This document shows positions 1 through 6,041 of a stretch of DNA of 9,240 bases, in pieces. Made by a program: the position numbers and the translations under genes. The stretch covers positions 1 through 9,240 of the forward strand of contig JALXDB010000020.1 in the NCBI GenBank assembly GCA_026990615.1, given 5' to 3'. Source of the DNA: Spirochaetota bacterium. Lineage in GTDB: Bacteria > Spirochaetota > B62-G9. How positions within the stretch are numbered: the first letter of the stretch is position 1; every line of letters begins with the position of its first letter. The notes under the pieces were generated by a model, which was given only the letters and a program-made list of their open reading frames with translations, was not told the origin of the DNA and made no database searches.

Positions 1-452
1 CTGAGGAGATGAAAAAGTTTGAAGAAATAGTTAAAGGTGCTATAGGATACGATCCGGCAAGAAAAGATATAGTGGTAGTAAAGAATATAAAGTTTGATAG
101 AACCAAGGAATTTGAGCTTGAGGACGCTTATTTGAAGAAGAGGGAGCAGATGAGGAAGACCCTGCTCTCAGCCCTGATTGCTCTGTTTGCCCTGTTTATT
201 ATAACTATAGCCTACAGGGCAATATCCAAGGAGATTCAGAGGAGAAAGAGGATACGCGAAGAGGAGCTTGCGAGACAGCAGCAGCTTATGAGGGAGGCGG
301 CTTTAAAATCAGCCGAGGAGGAAGGAGCGGAGCTGGAGCTTTCTCCCGAGGAAAGGGCAAGGCTGGAGATGCAGGAGAATGTTATGAATATAGCCAGGGA
401 GCATCCCGAGGAAGTTGCAAAACTTATAAGAACCTGGCTTGCAGAGGAGTAG
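1..452 (+). CDS. fliF: Flagellar MS-ring protein FliF, C-terminal part (5' end outside window)
   Basis: This is the 3' end of fliF; the reading frame is open through the left edge (GAG GAG before the ATG at 9), so that ATG is internal and not a start. FliF forms the inner-membrane MS ring on which rod and switch are built. Numbering from the internal Met, residues 8-31 hold the conserved VKGAIGYDPARKD stretch that ends the periplasmic domain. A charged segment follows, then the second transmembrane helix at about residues 51-69 (LLSALIALFALFIITIAY). A cytoplasmic Arg/Glu-rich helix at about 73-120 leads to the extreme C-terminal block (MNIAREHPEEVAKLIRTWL), which in this family binds the FliG N-terminal domain. 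fliG is the next gene, in keeping with that pairing. The ending EHPEEVAKLIRTWLAEE resembles spirochaete FliF as I recall it. The start and the N-terminal ring domains cannot be judged. Confidence 0.95.
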   Translation, partial: EEMKKFEEIVKGAIGYDPARKDIVVVKNIKFDRTKEFELEDAYLKKREQMRKTLLSALIALFALFIITIAYRAISKEIQRRKRIREEELARQQQLMREAALKSAEEEGAELELSPEERARLEMQENVMNIAREHPEEVAKLIRTWLAEE

Positions 453-530
453 CGGTTGTGACATGTATTGTATTCAAAGAACTCTTTTCAGTGATTGCAA
501 AAAGATTTATTGTATTTATTGATATGAGCA

Positions 531-563
531 GCTGTGTAGTTGAGTGTTTTCCTTCTATACAGC
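531..563 (+). other. Predicted RNA hairpin in the fliF-fliG gap
   Basis: GCTGTGTAG (531-539) can pair over nine consecutive positions with CTATACAGC (555-563); one pair is G-U and the loop is 15 bases. A T run (575-579) lies 11 bases after the stem, too far for a normal intrinsic terminator, and the operon clearly continues. The stem may be a processing or attenuation site. The same left arm could instead pair with 598-605 at the fliG ribosome site. The pairing is visible in the sequence; any function is inferred. Confidence 0.4.
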
Positions 564-603
564 AGGTAGAATAATTTTTAGTTGCTGGATTTAAGTTTTA
601 TAC

Positions 604-609
604 AGGAGG
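604..609 (+). promoter_or_regulatory. Ribosome binding site of fliG, decides the start
   Basis: A perfect AGGAGG lies 3 bases before the ATG at 613 and 6 bases before the ATG at 616. The spacing favours the second ATG, giving the N terminus MAKAQ. The 11-base sequence TATACAGGAGG (599-609) is repeated with one mismatch at 556-566, inside the upstream hairpin region. Confidence 0.75.
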
Positions 610-615
610 GTTATG

Positions 616-1665
616 ATGGCTAAGGCTCAGGCAAAAACCACAGGCGGCGGGCACGGCGGGGGCAAGAAAACATTAACAGGTCGCCAGAAAGCCGCAATAT
701 TTTTAGTTACTCTTGGCTCTGAAATTTCAGCGGAGATATTCAAGCATTTGAGGGAAGATGAAATAGAACAGTTGACCTTTGAAATAGCGAGACTTGAAAC
801 GGTTGATCCGGCAGATAGGGACAAGGTTTTGATGGAATTTCAGGAACTTATGATGGCCCAGGATTTTATATCGTCCGGTGGAATTGACTATGCGCGGGAT
901 CTTCTGGAGAGGGCTCTTGGTTCTCAGAAAGCGATAGATATCATAAACAGGCTTACATCATCCCTTCAGGTAAGACCCTTTGATTTTATAAGAAGAACGG
1001 ATCCAAGCCATCTCCTCAACTTCATACAGGGTGAGCATCCGCAGACAATAGCCCTGATCCTTGCTTACCTGGAGCCGAATAAGGCATCCGTAATTCTTGG
1101 AGCTTTGCCCGATGATATTCAGGCTGACGTTGCCAAGAGAATTGCAACAATGGACAGAACATCTCCCGATGTTTTGAGAGAGGTGGAGCGTGTCCTTGAA
1201 AAGAAGCTCTCCACACTTGCAAGTGAGGATTATACGGCTGCTGGCGGTATTGAGACAATAGTTGATATTCTAAACCTTGTTGATAGAAGCACTGAAAAGA
1301 CAATTATTGAGGCGCTGGAAGAAGAGGATCCGGAACTTGCTGAAGAGATTAAAAAGAGAATGTTTATCTTTGACGATATTGTGCTTCTCGACGACAGGGC
1401 TATTCAGAAGGTTTTGCGCGAGGTTGATACCCAGGATCTTGCAAAAGCTCTCAAAGGAGTAGACTCAGAAGTGCAGGATAAGATATTCAGAAACATGAGT
1501 AAAAGGGCTGCAAGTTTGCTTAAGGAAGACATGGAGTTTATGGGGCCTGTAAGGTTAAAGGATGTGGAAGAGGCCCAGCAAAGAATAGTGAGCATAATCC
1601 GTAAACTGGAAGAGGCAGGTGAAATTGTTGTTGCAAGGGCTGGAGAGGATGAACTTGTAGTGTGA
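616..1665 (+). CDS. fliG: Flagellar motor switch protein FliG
   Basis: FliG is the C-ring protein that carries torque: it joins the MS ring (FliF) to FliM and is driven by the MotA stator. The product is 349 residues from the ATG at 616, a normal length. All three domains are present. The N-terminal FliF-binding domain begins at LTGRQKAAIFLVTLG (about residues 20-34). The middle armadillo domain has the EHPQ motif (140-143) that binds FliM, followed by the Gly-Gly hinge (210-211). The C-terminal domain has MFIFDDI (249-255) and the charged torque helix with LLDDRAIQKVLREVD (257-271), then NMSKRAA and GPVRLKDVEEAQ. The ending GEDELVV is like spirochaete FliG. Spirochaetes often have two fliG genes; the position after fliF suggests this is the motor-type copy (FliG2 in Borrelia naming), which is inference. 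The first 20 residues form a short Gly/His/Lys-rich tail (GGGHGGGKK) outside the family core. The ORF could start one codon earlier at 613. Confidence 0.98.
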   Translation: MAKAQAKTTGGGHGGGKKTLTGRQKAAIFLVTLGSEISAEIFKHLREDEIEQLTFEIARLETVDPADRDKVLMEFQELMMAQDFISSGGIDYARDLLERALGSQKAIDIINRLTSSLQVRPFDFIRRTDPSHLLNFIQGEHPQTIALILAYLEPNKASVILGALPDDIQADVAKRIATMDRTSPDVLREVERVLEKKLSTLASEDYTAAGGIETIVDILNLVDRSTEKTIIEALEEEDPELAEEIKKRMFIFDDIVLLDDRAIQKVLREVDTQDLAKALKGVDSEVQDKIFRNMSKRAASLLKEDMEFMGPVRLKDVEEAQQRIVSIIRKLEEAGEIVVARAGEDELVV

Positions 1666-1686
1666 TTGAATACACCGGAATAATCT

Positions 1687-1691
1687 GGAGG
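1687..1691 (+). promoter_or_regulatory. Ribosome binding site for the TTG start of fliH
   Basis: GGAGG sits 7 bases before a TTG at 1699. No ATG or GTG lies in frame near it, and the resulting N terminus MAKKIF suits the family. The strong site probably compensates for the weak start codon. Confidence 0.8.
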
Positions 1692-1698
1692 TTTTATT

Positions 1699-2631
1699 TT
1701 GGCAAAGAAGATATTCAAGGCAAATGAAGTTAAAATAATAGGATCGGAAGTTTTAATAACACCTCCAAAAATTTCCAAAAAAGGCAAAAAGGTCTCTGAG
1801 GAGGAAGTGGAGGAAGCTCTTGAGGTTGAAGAGGCAGAACAGGTAGAAGCAGTTGAACCCGAAGTCGTACATGTTCCTTCTATAGAAGAGGAGAAGAATA
1901 AAATTCTAGCCGAAGCCGAAAAGATAAGAGATGAAGCCAGAAAGGAAGCGGAGAAGATTAAGAACGAGGCTGAAGAAACGGCCTTTAAACTGGTTCAGCA
2001 AAAAACAACCGAAGCAAGGAAAATAAAAGAGGATGCCGAAAGAGAGGCAGAACGTATAATCGAAGAAGCTAAGCAGAAGGCGGAGGCTATTGTTAGAGAA
2101 GCCGAAGCTAAGGCATCCGAAATTAAGGAAAAGGCCAGGGAAGAGGCTTACAACGAAGGTTTTGAAGAAGGCTTCAAAAAAGGGGAAGAAGAGGTAAAAA
2201 GGTTAATTGATAGACTTCATGTAATTATAAACGCTGCGATAGACAAGAGAAAGGAGATTATTGAGAATGCAGAAGCCCAGCTTGTTGACCTTGTTCTTCT
2301 GATAGCAAGGAAGGTAGTCAAGATAATATCTGAAGAAGAGAAAAATGTGGTTATTGAAAATATAAAGGAGGCTTTGAAAAAGGTCAAAGGAGATGCTGAA
2401 GTTACAATCAGGGTAAATATTAATGACCTTGATATAACATCAAAGCAGAAAAAGATGTTTATTGAAATGGTGGAGGGTTTGAAGAATGTCAGAGTTGAGG
2501 AAGACAGCAGGGTCGATCCAGGTGGATGCATAATTGAAACCTCCTTCGGAGATATAGATGCAAGGATTCAAACCCAGCTTAATATTCTTGAAGAGAAGAT
2601 CAGAGAGATATCTCCTTTGAATGGTAAGTAA
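1699..2631 (+). CDS. fliH: Flagellar assembly protein FliH
   Basis: FliH is the stator-like regulator of the export ATPase FliI and tethers it to the C ring; in spirochaetes it forms spoke-like linkers beneath the motor. The 310-residue product starts at TTG. Residues 1-25 (MAKKIFKANEVKIIGSEVLITPP) are a short conserved leader. An acidic Val/Glu stretch follows at about 32-60, then a long Ala/Glu/Lys coiled coil at about 62-150 with repeated EAEKI-type heptads. GFEEGFKKG (154-162) is the GxxxG repeat typical of FliH. The C-terminal domain (about 165-300) ends with VDPGGCIIETSFGDIDARI, the FliI-binding FliH/V-type ATPase E-subunit fold. It is longer than enterobacterial FliH (about 230) but close to spirochaete FliH (about 300, from memory). 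The gene follows fliG by 33 bases and abuts fliI. The coiled coil also resembles ATPase stalk subunits, but the context and the GxxxG repeat settle the identity. Confidence 0.93.
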   Translation: MAKKIFKANEVKIIGSEVLITPPKISKKGKKVSEEEVEEALEVEEAEQVEAVEPEVVHVPSIEEEKNKILAEAEKIRDEARKEAEKIKNEAEETAFKLVQQKTTEARKIKEDAEREAERIIEEAKQKAEAIVREAEAKASEIKEKAREEAYNEGFEEGFKKGEEEVKRLIDRLHVIINAAIDKRKEIIENAEAQLVDLVLLIARKVVKIISEEEKNVVIENIKEALKKVKGDAEVTIRVNINDLDITSKQKKMFIEMVEGLKNVRVEEDSRVDPGGCIIETSFGDIDARIQTQLNILEEKIREISPLNGK

Positions 2632-2632
2632 T

Positions 2633-4069
2633 ATGGCTGAGAAAGTTCTTGAAAAATATTTCAGAGTTGTTGAGAAGGTGGACCCTATTGTCTATGAGGG
2701 AGAAATTGTTAAGTCAATAGGTCTTCTTGTTGAAAGCAAAGGACCGAGGGCATCTGTTGGAGAGATGTGCTATATAATAATGCCCGATGAAAAGGGAAGA
2801 ATACCCGCCGAGGTTGTAGGATTCAGGAACGGCACGACTCTGCTCTTCCCGTATGACAATGACAGTGGAATAAGGTCCGGATTAAGGGTGGTAGGAAGCG
2901 GTGAACCGCTGTCTGCCAAGGTGGGGGATGATATACTGGGAAGGGTTGTTGATGCTCTTGGTAATCCTATAGATGGGAAGGGGCCTGTAAAGTATGAAGA
3001 CACGTATCCTATTTTCAACGAGCCACCCCATGTCCTTAAAAGAAATAGAATAACGGATGTTCTTGCCACTGGAATAAAGGCTATCGACGGAGTTTTAACC
3101 ATTGGAAAAGGGCAGAGGATAGGGATTTTCTCGGGTAGTGGCGTCGGGAAGAGTACGATTCTTGGCATGATGGCAAAACATACCAGTGCGGATGTGAATG
3201 TCATCGCCCTGATAGGTGAAAGGGGAAGGGAAGTAAGGGATTTCATAGAGAGGGATTTAGGTGAAGAGGGGCTTAAAAAATCTGTTGTGGTTGTTGCAAC
3301 ATCAAATCAGGCTCCAATAGCCAGAATAAGAGGAGCATACCTTGCAATGGCAATTGCTGAGTATTTTAGAGACAGGGGAAAGGATGTCCTTTTTATGATG
3401 GACTCTGTTACAAGATTTGCAATGGCTCAGAGGGAAATCGGTCTTGCAGTGGGCGAACCACCGGCTACAAGGGGCTATACACCATCCGTTTTTGCCATAC
3501 TACCGAAGCTTCTTGAAAGGAGCGGTATGTCCGACAGAGGATCTATTACTGGAATCTATGCTGTTCTTGTTGAGGGAGATGATGTAAATGAGCCTATTTC
3601 CGATGCGGTGAGGGGAATACTTGATGGGCATATAATACTCTCAAGAAGGCTTGCAGAGAGAAATCAATACCCCGCAGTGGATGTTCTTGCCAGTATTAGC
3701 AGGTTGACACCCTATATTGTGTCAAAAAAGCACAGAGAGGCTATATATAAATTAAAGGAGGTATTGTCCCTGTACTACGATGTAGAAGACTTGATTCAGA
3801 TAGGGGCATATGTAAAAGGTGCGGACCCAAGAACAGATTGGGCAGTTGAAAGAATAGACAGGGTGATCGAGTTTCTTAAACAGGATATAGATGAGGGATA
3901 CAGCTTTGAAGAAACGAAGAATATGCTTTTTGAGCTTTTTGATATGGAGCCCGAGGAAAATAAAGGAAATAGTCAGGCCGGAGTTGATAATAAGAAAAGT
4001 GAGAACAGTATTGATGGCAGTAATACCGGTAATAGTATAGATAAAGATACACCGAATATTGGTAAATAG
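2633..4069 (+). CDS. fliI: Flagellum-specific export ATPase FliI
   Basis: FliI hydrolyses ATP to help unload chaperone-bound substrates at the flagellar type III export gate. The product is 478 residues from the ATG at 2633. Visible motifs: Walker A GSGVGKST (168-175), GERGREV (195-201) with the likely catalytic Glu196, Walker B VLFMMD (252-257) followed by SVTR, and the F1/type III ATPase signature region PPATRGYTPSVFAILPKLLERSG (about 276-297). The N-terminal beta-barrel domain (about 10-95) is also present. I chose 2633 because MAEKVLEKYF gives a family-like N terminus one base after the fliH stop; the ATG at 2621 would overlap fliH by 11 bases and add only MVSN. No strong ribosome site is visible, so translational coupling to fliH is likely. 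The last 40 or so residues, from about 439, form a hydrophilic Asn/Ser/Asp/Lys tail beyond the usual family end. Confidence 0.98.
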   Translation: MAEKVLEKYFRVVEKVDPIVYEGEIVKSIGLLVESKGPRASVGEMCYIIMPDEKGRIPAEVVGFRNGTTLLFPYDNDSGIRSGLRVVGSGEPLSAKVGDDILGRVVDALGNPIDGKGPVKYEDTYPIFNEPPHVLKRNRITDVLATGIKAIDGVLTIGKGQRIGIFSGSGVGKSTILGMMAKHTSADVNVIALIGERGREVRDFIERDLGEEGLKKSVVVVATSNQAPIARIRGAYLAMAIAEYFRDRGKDVLFMMDSVTRFAMAQREIGLAVGEPPATRGYTPSVFAILPKLLERSGMSDRGSITGIYAVLVEGDDVNEPISDAVRGILDGHIILSRRLAERNQYPAVDVLASISRLTPYIVSKKHREAIYKLKEVLSLYYDVEDLIQIGAYVKGADPRTDWAVERIDRVIEFLKQDIDEGYSFEETKNMLFELFDMEPEENKGNSQAGVDNKKSENSIDGSNTGNSIDKDTPNIGK

Positions 4070-4080
4070 CAGAATTGCTG

Positions 4081-4136
4081 GCTGGTTTATATAATTTTAT
4101 TTTTTTGTACAGGTTCGGTGAAATAAATAAACCGGT
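4081..4136 (+). other. Imperfect hairpin in the fliI-fliJ gap
   Basis: GCTGGTTTAT (4081-4090) can pair with ATAAACCGGT (4127-4136) over ten consecutive positions, two of them G-U, enclosing 36 bases that are T-rich on the left and A-rich on the right and can partly extend the stem. An exact TATAAT lies at 4090-4095 without a matching -35 element. The structure occupies half of a 110-base gap in an otherwise compact operon. It could be a partial terminator, an RNase processing point or a stabilising element; none is shown by sequence alone. Confidence 0.35.
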
Positions 4137-4179
4137 GTGTGTTTTAGCTGGGTATAACTCAGGGTAAAGAGATTGGGAA

Positions 4180-4665
4180 ATGCGAAGATTTTATTTCAGG
4201 CTGGAGAGAATACTCAGGTATAAGAGAGATATTGAAGAAAAAATAGAAAGGGAGTTTCAACTAAAGAGAGCCGAGTATCTAAAGGTTTGGAATCAGATCA
4301 GGGAGATGAATAACAAATTAACGGATTTTATCAGAGAGGTAAAAAATCAAAATAAAGAAAAGCCCTATTTTACGGCCGAAGAGGCGAGGGCTGTTGACAG
4401 CTATATTTTGAGGCTTGAGGTTACAATTGAAAAACTGAAGGGTATTCTCGATGAGAAGAAGGCAGAAATGGAAATGATAAAGGAAGAGTTAAACAGGGCA
4501 AAGAGGGAGAGACGAGCTATTGAAATACTCAAGGAGAGAAGCTACAGCAGATATCTAGAAGAGGTAAAGAGAGAGGAGTTCTACGAATTGGATGACATTT
4601 CACAGAAATTGTATTTAAACAGGGAGAAACTAACGCTTGAAAATGTTCCGCTTGAAGAGATGTGA
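4180..4665 (+). CDS. fliJ: Flagellar export chaperone FliJ
   Basis: FliJ is the coiled-coil stalk protein of the flagellar export ATPase ring; it links FliI to the export gate FlhA and cycles export chaperones. The product is 161 residues, slightly longer than the usual 140-150. Evidence is the typical start (MRRFYFRLERILRYKRDIEE), a protein made almost wholly of charged alpha helix, and the conserved C-terminal part RAIEILKERSYSRYLEEVKREE (about 117-138) followed by LDDISQKL. Sequence conservation in this family is low, so position directly after fliI carries much of the assignment; the Borrelia equivalent has been called FlbA. The ATG at 4180 has only a weak GGG-type ribosome site (about 4174-4176). 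The start is supported mainly by the family N terminus. Confidence 0.88.
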   Translation: MRRFYFRLERILRYKRDIEEKIEREFQLKRAEYLKVWNQIREMNNKLTDFIREVKNQNKEKPYFTAEEARAVDSYILRLEVTIEKLKGILDEKKAEMEMIKEELNRAKRERRAIEILKERSYSRYLEEVKREEFYELDDISQKLYLNREKLTLENVPLEEM

Positions 4666-4734
4666 GGCTTTTTAATCCTAAAGTTCAGGTGATTGTGAGA
4701 AAAAGAAAAATATAGAAAAACGGGTTTAAGCAAA

Positions 4735-5397
4735 ATGGATACAGGCAGTATTTACAGTGATATTGAGAGAGTGGTAAGAAGAATAGAAGAAATAAAGGGC
4801 AGGTTCAGAAAAATCAAAAGTTATTATGGAAATCTTGGGAATTTCAATAAGAGGTTAAAAGATAAAGTATCCGGGAGTGAGTCTCAAACTGTTGAAAATT
4901 ATGCAAAACAAAAAAAGCCTGAAGAGGCTAAAGGAGTTAATGGAAAAGAAAAAGTTTTGAAGGACAGCACGAACAATCGGAAAAAGCCAGAAAATGAGGG
5001 CAAGGTGATCCGTGATAGGATAATAGAGGAAGCTGCTAAAAAATACGGTCTGCCTGAGCAGCTTATCAGGGCTTTGATAAAGCAGGAATCAAATTTCAAT
5101 GCCAATGCTGTTTCTAAAAAGGGTGCAATGGGACTTATGCAGCTTATGCCTGAAACAGCAAAGCTGCTCGGAGTTGAAAACCCATTTAACATAGAGGAGA
5201 ATATAATTGGAGGGACAAGGTACCTGAGGACCCTGATAGATCTCTACGGCGGTAATCTAAACAAAGCACTTGCCGCTTACAATGCAGGGCCATCAAGGGT
5301 TAAAGAGAACATACCGGATATACCGGAAACACAGAAGTTTATTGAATCTGTTATCAAGAACTACCAGAGATATATGAAATTCCAGAGCGAAGATTAG
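4735..5397 (+). CDS. Flagellar-operon lytic transglycosylase (SLT domain)
   Basis: The 220-residue product carries a C-terminal SLT (Slt70-type, family 1) lytic transglycosylase domain at about residues 95-212. This enzyme class cleaves the MurNAc-GlcNAc bond of peptidoglycan, forming 1,6-anhydro ends. Motifs: KQESNFN with catalytic Glu118, GAMGLMQLMPET (130-141), NIIGGTRYL (156-164) and AYNAGP (181-186), in the family order. The first 40 residues are a basic amphipathic helical region (IERVVRRIEEIKGRF), followed by a Lys/Glu/Asn-rich linker (about 45-92). There is no signal peptide, lipobox or membrane helix, although the substrate is periplasmic; export through the flagellar type III apparatus is a plausible inference. 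Such an enzyme could open the wall for the rod. The ATG at 4735 is the only standard start available: an in-frame stop lies at 4696 and no ATG, GTG or TTG intervenes. Its ribosome site is weak (GGG at 4722-4724). I do not know an agreed gene symbol. Confidence 0.9.
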   Translation: MDTGSIYSDIERVVRRIEEIKGRFRKIKSYYGNLGNFNKRLKDKVSGSESQTVENYAKQKKPEEAKGVNGKEKVLKDSTNNRKKPENEGKVIRDRIIEEAAKKYGLPEQLIRALIKQESNFNANAVSKKGAMGLMQLMPETAKLLGVENPFNIEENIIGGTRYLRTLIDLYGGNLNKALAAYNAGPSRVKENIPDIPETQKFIESVIKNYQRYMKFQSED

Positions 5398-5400
5398 GAG
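5395..5400 (+). promoter_or_regulatory. Ribosome binding site of flbB, overlapping the upstream stop codon
   Basis: TAGGAG contains the stop codon of the transglycosylase gene. It is 2 bases from the TTG at 5403 and 8 bases from the GTG at 5409, so GTG is the better start. The overlap suggests that translation of the two genes is linked. Confidence 0.65.
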
Positions 5401-5408
5401 TTTTGCAG

Positions 5409-6041
5409 GTGAGTGTTACATCAGCAATAACCTATATTCTTAAAATACTGTTTTTATTGCTTTTGATTATTGTGATTGCCGTTGGCGGAATATACTGGTT
5501 TGACCACCTTGGTTTGCTGGATTATAAAAAGGTAATGGGTCCGGTTGCAAAGTACTTACCTGCATTTCTTCAGAGAGGAGAGGTGGTTGAGGACCCCATG
5601 CTTCTTGAAAAGGAACTGATAAACAAGAGGGCCGAGGCCCTTGCTGAAAAGGAAAAGATGCTTCAGTTAAAGGAAAAGGAACTCGAATCCAGGGAGAAAC
5701 AGATCAAACAGCTTGAAGAAAAGCTCAAAGAGGAGAGTAAGGGGCTTGAGAGGGAGAAAAAACTATTAAGCGAAAAACTTCATGAATACGATAATTATAA
5801 GGAAAATATAAAGAAACAGGCGGAGTACTTTACAAATATGCCGCCGAAAGCAGCAGTTGAGAGACTTTCAAAAATGGATGACCTTCTGGTAATAGATATT
5901 CTGCGGCAAATAGACAAAAATGCAGAGGAACAGGGGAAGGCATCCGTTGTTCCATATTTCTTGAGCCTTATGAACCCGGATAAGGCAGCAGAGATTCAGA
6001 GGAAAATGACAAAAGTTGGAGAGTTTGAAAAGAATGATTGA
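5409..6041 (+). CDS. flbB: Periplasmic flagellar collar protein FlbB (MotE-like)
   Basis: In Borrelia, FlbB is a scaffold at the base of the periplasmic flagellar collar, which recruits other collar proteins and stabilises stators. The 210-residue product (GTG start) has a short N terminus, one transmembrane helix at about residues 9-29 (ILKILFLLLLIIVIAVGGI) followed by YWFDHLGLLDY, a Glu/Lys-rich coiled coil at about 64-132, and a C-terminal MgtE-N/MotE-like domain at about 135-203 with MPPKAAVERLSKMDD, VIDILRQID and YFLSLMNPDKAAEIQRKM. The C-terminal block closely matches my recollection of Treponema FlbB. MotE/YlxF proteins of other phyla share the same architecture and operon slot before fliK, so a MotE-type stator chaperone is the alternative. 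The predicted topology puts the coiled coil and C-terminal domain in the periplasm. Its last 8 bases overlap the ATG of fliK. Confidence 0.88.
   Translation: MSVTSAITYILKILFLLLLIIVIAVGGIYWFDHLGLLDYKKVMGPVAKYLPAFLQRGEVVEDPMLLEKELINKRAEALAEKEKMLQLKEKELESREKQIKQLEEKLKEESKGLEREKKLLSEKLHEYDNYKENIKKQAEYFTNMPPKAAVERLSKMDDLLVIDILRQIDKNAEEQGKASVVPYFLSLMNPDKAAEIQRKMTKVGEFEKND

Noticed and set aside
9..452. Small separate 147-residue membrane protein starting at the ATG at 9
   Set aside because: The frame is open upstream to the edge and the sequence is the conserved C-terminal part of FliF, so the ATG is internal.
453..615. Terminator or sigma-28-type promoter between fliF and fliG
   Set aside because: The stem at 531-563 is not followed directly by a T run, and I found no TAAA plus GCCGATAA-like pair or well-spaced -35/-10 pair.
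1022..1303. Antisense open frame inside fliG (and similar ones at 627-824, 1404-1787, 2217-2531, 2770-3246, 6138-6680, 6990-7274 and 8452-8751)
   Set aside because: All lie opposite strongly conserved or clearly coding + strand genes, have no recognisable domains, and read like reverse complements of Lys/Glu-rich coding DNA (Ser/Phe/Leu-rich).
1277..1462. Small + strand frame inside fliG
   Set aside because: Overlaps the conserved C-terminal domain of FliG in another frame; Lys/Arg/Leu-rich shadow with no ribosome site of note.
4090..4095. Exact TATAAT as a promoter for fliJ
   Set aside because: No -35-like hexamer lies 16-18 bases upstream (that position reads about TAGCAG) and the TG of an extended -10 is absent; in AT-rich DNA this match is expected by chance.
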